This document shows positions 35,998-45,888 of a stretch of 64,000 nt of DNA, in pieces (position 1 is the first letter of the stretch; every line of letters starts with the position of its first letter). The DNA is from GH45 sp046704385 (GTDB lineage Bacteria > Bacteroidota > Bacteroidia > Bacteroidales > SZUA-534): assembly GCA_046704385.1 (NCBI GenBank), contig JBJKSB010000018.1:1-64000 (forward strand). Reading direction: 5' to 3'. The notes beneath the pieces are model-generated. The model did no database searches. It was given only the letters and a program-made list of their open reading frames with translations, and had not been told where the DNA came from. Both the position numbers and the translations under genes were made by a program.

Positions 35998-37959
35998 ATG
36001 AGCGATCAGTTAAAACAGGAAGGTAAACAAAGTTCGTATTCAGCAGATAGTATTCAGGTTTTGGAAGGGTTGGAAGCAGTTCGCAAAAGACCTGCTATGT
36101 ACATTGGGGATATTGGTGTAAAAGGGTTGCATCATCTTGTTTATGAGGTGGTTGATAACTCTATTGACGAAGCATTAGCCGGACATTGTAATAATATTGA
36201 AGTAATTATTAACGAAGATAACTCCATTACTGTAATTGATGATGGTCGTGGAATACCGGTTGAAACTCACCAGGGAGAGGGAAAATCTGCACTTGAGGTT
36301 GTTATGACCGTGTTGCATGCCGGGGGTAAATTCAATAAGGATTCATATAAAGTATCCGGTGGTTTGCACGGGGTTGGTGTATCCTGTGTTAATGCCCTCT
36401 CTACCTACCTAAGAGCAGAGATACACCGCGATGGTAAATATTATGTACAGGAATATTCCATTGGTATACCTAAAGGGGGGGTGAAAGATATGGGTGAGTC
36501 TGATAAAACCGGAACCATCATAACATTCCGGCCTGATGATACCATTTTTATGTCGATAGAATATAAATACGAAATCCTGTCGGCTCGTTTACGTGAACTT
36601 GCTTTCCTTAATAGAGGTATTAAGCTTAATATTAAAGATTTACGCGATATTACTGCCGACGGCACTCCCCGTTCTGATAATTTCTTTTCGGAAGAGGGAT
36701 TAAAAGAATTTGTTCAATATCTGGATGGCACACGGGAAACTCTTATAGAACAGCCTATTCATATTTCAACCGAGAAAAATGATGTTCCGGTTGAACTTGC
36801 CATGCAATACAATAACTCTTTTACTGAGAATGTGCATTCCTACGTGAATAACATTAATACCATTGAAGGAGGTACGCATTTAACTGGTTTCAGGCGTGGT
36901 TTAACACGTACATTAAAAACCTGGGCAGAGAAATCGGGAATGTTGGCTAAACTTAAATTTGAAATCAATGGTGATGATTTTCGTGAGGGTTTAACAGCCG
37001 TAATTTCGGTGAAAGTGCAGGAGCCTCAGTTCGAGGGGCAAACCAAAACAAAATTGGGAAACTCCGATGTCAGTTTGGCTGTTGACCAGGCAGTGAGCAA
37101 TATGTTGGCTAATTATCTTGAGGAAAATCCAAAAGATGCGCGAACAATTGTTCAGAAAGTAATTCTGGCAGCTCAGGCACGGCATGCAGCCCGTAAAGCC
37201 CGTGAATTGGTGCAGCGTAAATCGGTAATGACCGGTGGAGGGTTACCCGGCAAACTGGCCGACTGTTCCGATAAAGATCCGGCAAACTGTGAAATTTACC
37301 TGGTCGAGGGTGATTCTGCCGGTGGTACTGCTAAACAGGGTCGCGACAGGAAATTTCAGGCCATTCTGCCTTTGCGTGGTAAAATTCTGAATGTTGAAAA
37401 AGCTATGACTCATAAGGTTTTTGAGAACGATGAAATTAAAAATATTTTTACTGCACTTGGAGTTACCGTTGGAACTGAAGAGGACAGTAAGGCACTAAAC
37501 CTTGAGAAAATCAGGTATCACAAAACTATAATTATGTGTGATGCCGATGTAGACGGTAGTCATATTGCTACCTTGATAATGACATTCTTTTTCAGGTTTA
37601 TGAAGGATTTAATTAAGAATGGTTATTTATATATTGCTACTCCACCATTATACCTGATTAAAAAAGGTAAAAATCAGCAATATTGCTGGAACGAGGATCA
37701 GCGGTTGCAATTGGTTCAAGAATGGGGAGGTGGAAACGAAGGTGGCATGCACATTCAAAGGTACAAAGGTTTGGGTGAGATGAATGCAGAACAGTTATGG
37801 GACACAACCATGAATCCTGAAAACAGGACACTTAGACAGGTGACCATTGAAAATGCTGCTGAGGCTGATCATATTTTCTCTATGCTTATGGGTGATGAGG
37901 TTCCTCCACGGAGAACTTTTATCGAAACTCATGCTAAATATGCGAAAATTGATGCATAA
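35998..37959 (+). CDS. gyrB: DNA gyrase subunit B
   Basis: 653 residues, the normal Bacteroidota length without the E. coli-type insert. The GHKL ATPase shows VVDNSIDEALAGHC, DDGRGIPVE and GGLHGVGVSCVNALS; the TOPRIM domain has YLVEGDSAGGTA and CDADVDGSHI; the tail has QRYKGLGEMNAEQLWDTTM. With GyrA it introduces negative supercoils. The start ATG follows an AT-rich leader with no Shine-Dalgarno sequence. Downstream, a very AT-rich hairpin (38047-38067) may end the transcript. Confidence 0.97.
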   Translation: MSDQLKQEGKQSSYSADSIQVLEGLEAVRKRPAMYIGDIGVKGLHHLVYEVVDNSIDEALAGHCNNIEVIINEDNSITVIDDGRGIPVETHQGEGKSALEVVMTVLHAGGKFNKDSYKVSGGLHGVGVSCVNALSTYLRAEIHRDGKYYVQEYSIGIPKGGVKDMGESDKTGTIITFRPDDTIFMSIEYKYEILSARLRELAFLNRGIKLNIKDLRDITADGTPRSDNFFSEEGLKEFVQYLDGTRETLIEQPIHISTEKNDVPVELAMQYNNSFTENVHSYVNNINTIEGGTHLTGFRRGLTRTLKTWAEKSGMLAKLKFEINGDDFREGLTAVISVKVQEPQFEGQTKTKLGNSDVSLAVDQAVSNMLANYLEENPKDARTIVQKVILAAQARHAARKARELVQRKSVMTGGGLPGKLADCSDKDPANCEIYLVEGDSAGGTAKQGRDRKFQAILPLRGKILNVEKAMTHKVFENDEIKNIFTALGVTVGTEEDSKALNLEKIRYHKTIIMCDADVDGSHIATLIMTFFFRFMKDLIKNGYLYIATPPLYLIKKGKNQQYCWNEDQRLQLVQEWGGGNEGGMHIQRYKGLGEMNAEQLWDTTMNPENRTLRQVTIENAAEADHIFSMLMGDEVPPRRTFIETHAKYAKIDA

Positions 37960-38078
37960 TTTGATTAACCCGGAATAGTGGGAAAAAGTAAATTGCTTTT
38001 TAAGAATTCTCCGGATTTATTTTTAAAGAAATATGCCGGTTTTTAAAAAAGTAATTTACTTTTTTCATTTGTAATTAA

Positions 38079-38107
38079 TTGTAATTGTAACCTTTAAAAT
38101 ATGTTTG
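38079..38107 (+). promoter_or_regulatory. Promoter of the first phosphatase gene (TTG-N18-TATGTTTG)
   Basis: TATGTTTG at 38100-38107 matches TAnnTTTG; TTG at 38079-38081 is 18 bp upstream. It would start a transcript near 38113, 70 nt before the phosphatase ATG. Confidence 0.55.
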
Positions 38108-38183
38108 CGTAATTATATTGATGTAAGAAACATCGTACCGCGAAAAAAATCATGTAAGTAACTAAATAATCATAAAAAATATA

Positions 38184-39830
38184 ATGCCGAAACAGCATCG
38201 TAGGGGAAAAAGTATTGATCAAAACAAAAGTAACTGGAATCTTTTAGTATTCTCCAAAACCGACGAATTTTTCGATTCATTTTCTACCATTTCATTTAAT
38301 GGAGATGCTGATAATAATGCCATAAAAATTAATTATTTCTCTGATTGTGATGCTCTTTATAATTCAGTAATTTGCGGCGACAACAAAAGTGTAATCCATT
38401 TTAATTCTAATAATATTTCTGAATCAGAGATTATTGATTTCTTTAAAAAAATACAGAAGCTCTCTACTGATAAAATTCCATATTCTGTTGTGTGGTCATC
38501 CGACCCATGGGAAAAATTTTCGAAAACGCTGCTTCGGTCCGGTCTAGTTAATGATTTTCGGTCGCATTCCAATCAACGTGAAAAAAGGTTGTTGCATATT
38601 ATTTACAGCAATGTGCAAAACCAGATGAAACTGATCGAATTAAATGAACTTAAAACACAGCTTGAGAGTAAAATTCAACAACGTACTCTCAAATTAACAG
38701 AAACAAACGAGCAGTTGCAAAAAGCCTTATCGCAGAATATTGCTGTTACTAAGGAATTAAAACTTCATGAGGAACAGGCAAAGAACCAGAATATTGAAAT
38801 TCAACAGAGAAATGAGGAACTTGAAGCCGCCTTTAAAAAATCAAGTATCCAGCATATACAACTTCAAAAAGCGTTAAACCAAAATGAGACTCAGCGTAAA
38901 TCATTAGAGGAAGCGCTGGAAGAAATTCAATCCAAAAATGATACGCTAAAGGTTCAAAATGATGAAATAATTGCACAACGTGATCATATTGAGCAGCAGC
39001 ACGAAGAAATTCAATCACAACGTGATATGGCTCTGAAACAACGTGATAAAATTGTAGAGCAGCAGCAGGAGATTACTGATAATATCTTATACTCAAGTCG
39101 CATACAGTCTGCATTATTACCTCCTAAAGACTTGATGAAACAGTTATTGCCGGAGCATTTTGTGCTGAATAAACCCAAAGATGTTGTAAGCGGCGATTTT
39201 TACTGGATATCACAAAACCGGAATAAAACCATCGTAACAGTTGGTGACTGTACCGGTCATGGAATTTCCGGAGCTATGATGAGTATGTTGGGGACCGCCT
39301 TTTTAAATGAAATAGTGAATAAGAATGATATTACTAATTCGGCTCAAATACTTGAACAATTGCGTGAGAGGGTAATATCATCCTTACATCAGGAAATTTC
39401 AAATAACCTGGAATACTCCCGCGACGGAATGGATATATCAGTATGTATTATTGATATTGTTGACAATACGCTGGAGTATTCAGGTGCAAACAATCCTTTA
39501 TACATTTTCAGAAAAAATGAGCTGATTGAACTTAAACCGGATAAAATGCCTATTGGAATTCACGAGTTTTATTCTGAACCATTTAGTTCACAAAAAATTG
39601 AGGTGAAAACCGATGATATTATATTCCTTTTTACTGATGGCTTTGCTGACCAGTTTGGGGGAAAATACGGTAAGAAATTAAAATACAACAGGTTTAAAAA
39701 TATTTTACATCAAATAAATAAAAAACCATTTACTGATCGAAAAAAATTACTGGAGCAGGAATTTGATTTGTGGAGGGGAAATCATGAACAAATTGATGAT
39801 GTTATGGTTTTGGGATTCAAAATTAATTAA
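38184..39830 (+). CDS. SpoIIE/PP2C phosphatase 1 with degenerate receiver-like domain (SiaA-like)
   Basis: 548 residues, no membrane segment. Residues about 15-145 look like a receiver fold that has lost its phosphorylation site: the acidic pair is replaced (LLVFSKTDEF) and the acceptor Asp region reads VIHFNSNN. Residues 150-310 are a coiled coil ending in the linker QRDMALKQRDKIVEQQQEI. The C-terminal domain (about 320-546) is a PP2C-type phosphatase with metal-binding Asp338 (SGDFYW), Asp355 (GDCTGHG), Asp485 (FTDGFADQFGG) and Asp538/539 (IDDV). All catalytic residues are present. First of three related phosphatases next to siaB/siaC-like genes. Confidence 0.88.
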   Translation: MPKQHRRGKSIDQNKSNWNLLVFSKTDEFFDSFSTISFNGDADNNAIKINYFSDCDALYNSVICGDNKSVIHFNSNNISESEIIDFFKKIQKLSTDKIPYSVVWSSDPWEKFSKTLLRSGLVNDFRSHSNQREKRLLHIIYSNVQNQMKLIELNELKTQLESKIQQRTLKLTETNEQLQKALSQNIAVTKELKLHEEQAKNQNIEIQQRNEELEAAFKKSSIQHIQLQKALNQNETQRKSLEEALEEIQSKNDTLKVQNDEIIAQRDHIEQQHEEIQSQRDMALKQRDKIVEQQQEITDNILYSSRIQSALLPPKDLMKQLLPEHFVLNKPKDVVSGDFYWISQNRNKTIVTVGDCTGHGISGAMMSMLGTAFLNEIVNKNDITNSAQILEQLRERVISSLHQEISNNLEYSRDGMDISVCIIDIVDNTLEYSGANNPLYIFRKNELIELKPDKMPIGIHEFYSEPFSSQKIEVKTDDIIFLFTDGFADQFGGKYGKKLKYNRFKNILHQINKKPFTDRKKLLEQEFDLWRGNHEQIDDVMVLGFKIN

Positions 39831-40004
39831 CCAAGTAATTTTTTGTTCCATCTGGACTTAGCGCTGTATTTTACTTAAAAACTCTACATTAACCGTTACA
39901 TTTTATAATTTTATATATGGTTAATCGACCTTTTATCTAAATTTATCAGGTATTTTTTATTATTGCACGTAAATGCTTATCTTTCGTAGTCTTACATTTA
40001 TTAA

Positions 40005-41798
40005 ATGGCCGCTGATATGAAGAGAATTATATATAAGGGCAAAATTATAATAACACTGGTGTTATCCACCATTTTCTTTTTAATGACAGGTTTAAATGCC
40101 AGTGCACAAAAGAAGCAATTACCTGATGAAGTCAGGACCCAGATTGAAAATTATAAAGTTAATGCTATTAAGAACCGAAATGCCGGTAATGATAATGCTG
40201 CCGCCACTTATCTTAATAAAATTGCCTTTTTATATTGGGAATACTTCATATATCAGGATGCCGTTAACTATTTTGAACAGGTTTTAACCATTAATCAGAG
40301 TATAGGAAATGAACATGGTACACAAAAGGTACTGGAAAACCTTGCATCAGTTTATTCCGATATGGAACGCTACGATAAAGCCATTGAATGTTTTACCAAA
40401 AGTTATAATTTAATTAAAAATAAGGGAAATAAGGGAGAAATCGCAGCCAGCTTAAGCAATATTGCTATTGCTTATAATAATAATGGTCAATACGATGAGG
40501 CAATTAAGTTTGCACAACAAGGTCTTGAAATAAGCAAGACATTAAATGATATGAAGCTTCTAAGATCGTTTTACGGCATTTTGCATGAAAGTTACGAGCA
40601 TAAAGGTGAAAAAGATAAATCGGTTGAATATTTTAGTCTTTACTCAACTATCGACAAACACATTCAGCAACAGTTGTTTAAAGAACGCGAACAGCAAAAC
40701 CAGGAGAAATTAACTCAAATGCAGGCGCAAAAGGATGAAGCCGTAAAAGTAAAGGTTAAAACCCAGCAGGAATTGGTTAAAACTCAGGATACTTTGAAAC
40801 AGAGTCAATTAGCTGTTCAATTGCTAAATGCCGAAAATGAAGCAAAAGCGGCTCGCATAAAAGCAGAGGAAGCCCGTACAAAAGCTGCCCGAAGGCTGGT
40901 TTATTCATTCCTGATTGCGATTGTTTTTGTAGTTGCTATTACTATCTTGATTTTCAGGCAAATGCAGGAGAAGAAAAAGGCTAATGCCAAACTGCAGGAA
41001 TTATATAGTGAGATTGAAAAGAAAAATAGTCAGATACTCGATAGTATAAATTATGCGAGTCATATTCAGGAAGCTATTTTGCCTTATGAAAAGCAAATGA
41101 AGGAAAATCTGCCCGATTCCTTTGTATATTATAAGCCTCGTGATATTGTAAGCGGTGATTTTTATTGGCATGCAAAACATGGTGACCTGGTTTTTGTTGC
41201 TGCTATTGACTGTACAGGGCATGGTGTTCCAGGAGCTTTTATGAGTATGATAGGAAATACATTATTAAATGAAATAGTAAATGAGAAGGGAGTTTACGAA
41301 CCTGATAAAGTCCTGAATTTATTAAATGAAAAAGTGGTTTTTACACTGAATCAGAACAATACTGAAAAGCAGAGCTTTAGTGAAGATGGAATGGATATTA
41401 CTTTCTGCTGTTATAATACCAAAACAAAGGAATTGCAATTGGCTCTGGCCAATCATACTGCAATATTCATAAGTAATGGAGTTTTAAAAACCCTCGAAGG
41501 TGATATTTACAGTATTGGAGGAAATGTGGGATTTGATGTAATTGAATTCGGTAAACAAACACTTAAAATTGATTCGGAATCGACATTGTATATGTTTTCA
41601 GATGGATATCAGGATCAGTTTGGGGGAAATAAAAATCATAAGTATATGACTCCCAGGTTTATGGAGTTTCTTGAAAAAATTCAGAGTCAGCCTTTCTCTG
41701 AACATAAAAATCTTATTGATGAGGAATATACTTCATGGAAAGGTGATAATAAACAGATTGACGATGTACTGGTAATAGGAATTAAATTTACAGTTTAA
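40005..41798 (+). CDS. SpoIIE/PP2C phosphatase 2 with TPR sensor and membrane helix (SiaA-like)
   Basis: 597 residues from ATG 40005 (a second ATG at 40017 is equally possible). Residues 1-35 are a signal or membrane segment ending ASAQ; 40-215 are TPRs (ALENLASVYSDMERYDKAIECF-type pairs); 220-295 a coiled coil; about 298-317 a second membrane helix (SFLIAIVFVVAITILIF). The short linker IEKKNSQILDSINYASHIQEA leads to the phosphatase with Asp385, Asp402, Asp533 and Asp586/587. The topology puts the TPRs in the periplasm and the phosphatase in the cytoplasm. Its stop is 12 bp before phosphatase 3. Confidence 0.88.
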   Translation: MAADMKRIIYKGKIIITLVLSTIFFLMTGLNASAQKKQLPDEVRTQIENYKVNAIKNRNAGNDNAAATYLNKIAFLYWEYFIYQDAVNYFEQVLTINQSIGNEHGTQKVLENLASVYSDMERYDKAIECFTKSYNLIKNKGNKGEIAASLSNIAIAYNNNGQYDEAIKFAQQGLEISKTLNDMKLLRSFYGILHESYEHKGEKDKSVEYFSLYSTIDKHIQQQLFKEREQQNQEKLTQMQAQKDEAVKVKVKTQQELVKTQDTLKQSQLAVQLLNAENEAKAARIKAEEARTKAARRLVYSFLIAIVFVVAITILIFRQMQEKKKANAKLQELYSEIEKKNSQILDSINYASHIQEAILPYEKQMKENLPDSFVYYKPRDIVSGDFYWHAKHGDLVFVAAIDCTGHGVPGAFMSMIGNTLLNEIVNEKGVYEPDKVLNLLNEKVVFTLNQNNTEKQSFSEDGMDITFCCYNTKTKELQLALANHTAIFISNGVLKTLEGDIYSIGGNVGFDVIEFGKQTLKIDSESTLYMFSDGYQDQFGGNKNHKYMTPRFMEFLEKIQSQPFSEHKNLIDEEYTSWKGDNKQIDDVLVIGIKFTV

Positions 41799-41809
41799 GT
41801 TATATCTTA

Positions 41810-44800
41810 ATGCTAATAAAAAAAGTGAGATTAATATTAATAAACCTTTCACTTTTAATTCTTTTTTTTCCCGCCGGCTTATTAGCCTCCGTTGGGTATC
41901 CTGTAATTAATAATATATCATCAGATATTTTGGGTTCTCCTCCCCAGGTATGGGGAATGGTTCAGGATAATCATGGTGTTTTTTTTATGGCTGCTGGCTC
42001 AGGAATTGTAAAATACGATGGGAGAGAATGGAATTTGTATAAAACAAGTCTGAAGAATTCTGTTCGCTCAATTGCAATTAATGAGGCTCAGACTATTTAT
42101 GTGGGTGGAACCCATGAATTTGGTTATTTAAGTCCTGATTCATTTGACAGGTATAAATACCATGGGCTATCCGATTCATTAAAAAATATAGATTTTGGTC
42201 CTGTTCTCAAAACTTTTGTTATTGGTCATTCTGTTTATTTTATTGCAGATCATAAAAGGGTATTTATATTTAAAAATTCATCGATAAAAGAGATTGATAC
42301 CGACGGTTTTAGTTTTTTCAGGGCTTTTAAAATTAACGATGCTGTTTACTTGTTTTCTGATAATCGTGGTGTAGCCAAAATTTCCGATGATCATTTTGAA
42401 ATTCTTGATAATAAAAGAAATCCGGGTTCTGTATATTTTGCAATACCCTATGATAAGGAGTCGTTATTAATTGGAACTTTAAAAGAGGGACTGTACCTGT
42501 ACAGTGTTACCCGAAAACAATGGGAGAAATTTGAAAATAGTTATGAAAATGAATTAAAGCTTGGAAATGCTTACCATGCCATTACTCTTAATAATGGTAA
42601 CATTGCCATTGCCACACTAAAATTGGGAATATTTATTATTGACCCAAATGGAAAACCTGTTTTACACGTTGATAAACATTCAGGCCTGGCTATTAACTCA
42701 ACATTCTATTTATATGAAGATCATTATCACGATTTATGGATAGGTCATGAAAAAGGTTTGTCCCAGATTCAGCTTAGTTTACCTTATACACAATTAAATA
42801 GTATATCAGGAATTGATGGGTCATTACAAAATATTGAGAATTATAATAATTATATATTTTGTGGAACTTCAAGCGGAATTTTTGCAAAACCTCTGTGTGA
42901 TGATGAAAAATTAGAATCAGAAAATTTTATAAATATAGATCCTGATTATATCTACAATCTTGATTTCAAAAAAATTCGTTTGCCGGGATATAAAGGCGAT
43001 TTACTGTTAGCTTCAACGCTGAGAAATATCCTGTGGATAACTCCTGATAATCATGTGAAGGAATTATTTAACATTTATGCGTGCTACTCAATAGTTCAAA
43101 GTCAAAAAATTCCGGGACGAATTTATCTGGGAAACCAAACTGGTGTGGAAGTAATTGATTTGATTTATTCAAAAAATAACATTCATGTTACCAATGTGAC
43201 CAGATTACCTGAAATTAAAGAATCAATACGAAAAATGGTTATTACTGATAATGGTGATTTATGGCTTCGTACTCAATTTAATAACATTTACAGAATTGAG
43301 TTTGACGATTCAGAGTCACCTAATAATTTCAAATTATTTAACTACAATCAATTAAATAAAAAATTCAAGGATTTGTCAGTAACAAACCTTCAAAGCCTTG
43401 ACAATAAAATAGTTATTACAACCAATTATGGTATTTTTAGTACCCCGGTTGAACCGGATACAATTCCGGCAAAAGCCTTCATTCATGATAATTCTTTTGG
43501 AGTAAATTTTAACGATGATAAGCAGTTAATCCAGGATTTAACCAAAGATGAGTTGGGTAATTACTGGTTGGCTACTCAAAAAGGTTTGATCAGTTTTAAT
43601 CCTGTTTCGGGAAAGATTGATGATTCAAGATATAAACATCTGACACAAAATAAAATACATTTGATTAAATCAATCAAGGGATTAGGTTTGAGCGTATTAT
43701 CCGAAAATGAGGTTTATTTTATTGCAAATTCGAACCAACCTATGAGTGATTTCAATTTTGAAGTAACCATCAATTTGGCAGAAATTGGAAATAACTATCT
43801 AACCATCTATAATGATGGAACTAAAACTGATACTTATGTGTTAAAAAAAGAAATTCCTGAAAATGAAAATTCTGTTTCATTCGAATTTTGTGCACCGTTT
43901 TATCACCAGGGTAAGTCCATTGAGTATACTTCAAAGTTGAAGGCATTTGATAAAGAATGGAGCGATTATTCAACACATAACAGTCGCACCTATACGAATC
44001 TTCCCAGCGGACACTATGAATTTATTGTAAAAGCCAGGAATATATATGGAATTGAGAGCAGCGAATCAAAATTTGATTTTTCAGTTGCTACTCCATGGTA
44101 TTTTCGAAATATATTTATTATTACTTATATACTTGTTATCGGACTAATTATCTGGTTATCCATTTATCTATATCTGCGAAAGATTAAAAAAGAAAAACGT
44201 GAGCTGGAAAAAAGAATAAAAGCAGCGATAAGTAAAGAAGAGCAACAAAAAATTCAAATTGGAATTCAGGCACAAAAGCTGCAGGAGGCAAACGCTGAAC
44301 TCGAAAAGCTATCGTTGGTGGCCAGTAAAACAGATAATGCTATTGTGATAATGGATCCACAAGGTGAAATTGAGTGGATAAACGAGGGTTATGAACGACT
44401 TTATGGGTATTCATATCATGATTTATTAATAAGCGAAACAGGTATAATTGGTGACAACACGAATACCTCAATCCGTGAAATGGTAAATAGTTGGTTTGGT
44501 AAAAGACAACCTATAATTTTTGAAAATCAGAAAAAAACAAAATCCGGCAAAACGGTTTGGGCTCAAACTACATTGACACCTGTTTTAAATGATAATGATG
44601 AAATTATTCATCTTATAGCCATTGATACAGATATTACCCAGTTAAAAATTGCAGAATCTGAAATTCATACTCAGCGCGATAAAATTAAGGCTCAGCGTGA
44701 TATGGCACTGATACAACGTGACGCAATAGTCCAACAAAAAAGGGAGATTATTGATAGTATTCAATATGCCAAACGGATTCAGAGCGCAGTTTTCAATAAT

Positions 44801-45502
44801 GAAGAGGATTTGCAAGGTCTTTTTTCCGAGTCGTTTTTATTAAACAAGCCGCGCGATATTGTTACCGGAGATTTTATTTGGGTATATCAGTTTGATCAGT
44901 TTAAGATAGTTGCAGTAATTGATTGTACCGGACATGGTGTACCCGGGGCATTTATGAGTTTAATCGGAATTTCGTTTTTAAATACAATTGTTAAAGAGAA
45001 TGGCGTAATCAATTCCTCAGATATTCTAAACCTGCTTCGCGATAAAGTTATTGCCTCCTTGGATCAAACCGGAAAAGAAGGAGAAACAAATGATGGAATG
45101 GATGTTTCTTTGATGATTATTGATACCAGAAAAAAAGAACTGACTTTTTCAGGAGCAAATTGTCATGCCTATCTGGTTAGAGACAAAAAACTGATGGTTT
45201 TATCTGCTGATAAAATGCCTATCAGCATTTCGCATTTGCATACAAAACCCTTTAGTGAACATAAAATTAATTATTTACCTGATGATTTTGTGTATATGTT
45301 TACTGATGGTTTTGCCGATCAGTTTGGTGGTAAATTTGGTAAGAAATTGAAAATTAAGCCTTTTAAAGAATTATTGCTGGCAATTAGTACTTTTGCTTTT
45401 GACCAGCAGAAAAATGAATTGAGAAATGCATTTTTATCATGGAAAGGTAAGCTTGATCAGGTTGATGATGTTCTGGTAGCTGGTTTTAAAATCGAATCTT
45501 AG
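41810..45502 (+). CDS. SpoIIE/PP2C phosphatase 3 with propeller, Y_Y_Y and PAS domains (SiaA-like)
   Basis: 1230 residues. Signal peptide about 1-25; regulator propeller blades about 35-640 (for example QVWGMVQDNHGVFFMAAGSG and YHDLWIGHEKGLSQI); Y_Y_Y domain about 690-755; membrane helix about 764-786 (ITYILVIGLIIWLSIYLYL); coiled coil; PAS domain about 830-950 (TDNAIVIMDPQGEIEWINEG); linker QRDMALIQRDAIVQQKREI; phosphatase with Asp1021, Asp1038, Asp1166 and Asp1219/1220. The periplasmic half resembles that of hybrid two-component sensors, but the output is a phosphatase. It is co-transcribed with phosphatase 2 and ends 1 bp from the convergent siaC-like stop. Confidence 0.9.
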   Translation: MLIKKVRLILINLSLLILFFPAGLLASVGYPVINNISSDILGSPPQVWGMVQDNHGVFFMAAGSGIVKYDGREWNLYKTSLKNSVRSIAINEAQTIYVGGTHEFGYLSPDSFDRYKYHGLSDSLKNIDFGPVLKTFVIGHSVYFIADHKRVFIFKNSSIKEIDTDGFSFFRAFKINDAVYLFSDNRGVAKISDDHFEILDNKRNPGSVYFAIPYDKESLLIGTLKEGLYLYSVTRKQWEKFENSYENELKLGNAYHAITLNNGNIAIATLKLGIFIIDPNGKPVLHVDKHSGLAINSTFYLYEDHYHDLWIGHEKGLSQIQLSLPYTQLNSISGIDGSLQNIENYNNYIFCGTSSGIFAKPLCDDEKLESENFINIDPDYIYNLDFKKIRLPGYKGDLLLASTLRNILWITPDNHVKELFNIYACYSIVQSQKIPGRIYLGNQTGVEVIDLIYSKNNIHVTNVTRLPEIKESIRKMVITDNGDLWLRTQFNNIYRIEFDDSESPNNFKLFNYNQLNKKFKDLSVTNLQSLDNKIVITTNYGIFSTPVEPDTIPAKAFIHDNSFGVNFNDDKQLIQDLTKDELGNYWLATQKGLISFNPVSGKIDDSRYKHLTQNKIHLIKSIKGLGLSVLSENEVYFIANSNQPMSDFNFEVTINLAEIGNNYLTIYNDGTKTDTYVLKKEIPENENSVSFEFCAPFYHQGKSIEYTSKLKAFDKEWSDYSTHNSRTYTNLPSGHYEFIVKARNIYGIESSESKFDFSVATPWYFRNIFIITYILVIGLIIWLSIYLYLRKIKKEKRELEKRIKAAISKEEQQKIQIGIQAQKLQEANAELEKLSLVASKTDNAIVIMDPQGEIEWINEGYERLYGYSYHDLLISETGIIGDNTNTSIREMVNSWFGKRQPIIFENQKKTKSGKTVWAQTTLTPVLNDNDEIIHLIAIDTDITQLKIAESEIHTQRDKIKAQRDMALIQRDAIVQQKREIIDSIQYAKRIQSAVFNNEEDLQGLFSESFLLNKPRDIVTGDFIWVYQFDQFKIVAVIDCTGHGVPGAFMSLIGISFLNTIVKENGVINSSDILNLLRDKVIASLDQTGKEGETNDGMDVSLMIIDTRKKELTFSGANCHAYLVRDKKLMVLSADKMPISISHLHTKPFSEHKINYLPDDFVYMFTDGFADQFGGKFGKKLKIKPFKELLLAISTFAFDQQKNELRNAFLSWKGKLDQVDDVLVAGFKIES

Positions 45503-45503
45503 G

Positions 45504-45881
45504 TCAATCTTCGTAGGGTTCAAGTTCAATTTTAGCTTTTATAAGTTTTGCAAATCTGGCTCCGGATGATTTAATGTCATAATCTTCAGAATAGTAATGC
45601 CATTTTATTAGTACATTTTTACTCTCTGCAATCTCTTGAAGTATTAACAGTAATTTAGTAATCTGTTTGGCTGAAGCAGTATTAAAATAATCTAATTTAA
45701 AATGAAAAACCATTGAAGTCTGTGAAGAATTACCAAATTCTTTAAGCCAATCAATCAAGGGTAAATAAAATGCTACTGCATTTTCAGGCAGCGACCGTCC
45801 TGAAATACGATAAATACCATTTTCAAAATCAAAAACTACTTTTGGAGTATCTTCTGTGGGATTAAGTATAAGCTTTTCCAT
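45504..45881 (-). CDS. siaC: SiaC-family regulatory phosphoprotein (DUF1987)
   Basis: I set the start at ATG 45881 (125 aa, MEKLILNPTEDTPKV); a longer frame adds six residues but overlaps siaB. The sequence matches DUF1987/SiaC: DFENGIYRISGRSLPENA, then FHFKLDYFNTASAKQITKLL. With this start the Thr of YFNTASAK is residue 68, the position I recall for the SiaB-phosphorylated Thr of Pseudomonas aeruginosa SiaC. SiaC is the switching protein: dephosphorylated by SiaA, phosphorylated by SiaB. The RBS-like AAAGG overlaps the siaB stop, 7 bp upstream. Its downstream partner is unknown; SiaD is absent here. Confidence 0.82.
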   Translation of the reverse strand: MEKLILNPTEDTPKVVFDFENGIYRISGRSLPENAVAFYLPLIDWLKEFGNSSQTSMVFHFKLDYFNTASAKQITKLLLILQEIAESKNVLIKWHYYSEDYDIKSSGARFAKLIKAKIELEPYED

Positions 45882-45888
45882 ATAGCCT

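Noticed and set aside
37981..38067. gyrB terminator or riboswitch
   Set aside because: Only an A/T-only hairpin with a one-base loop is present; too weak to list as a terminator and no riboswitch motif is seen.
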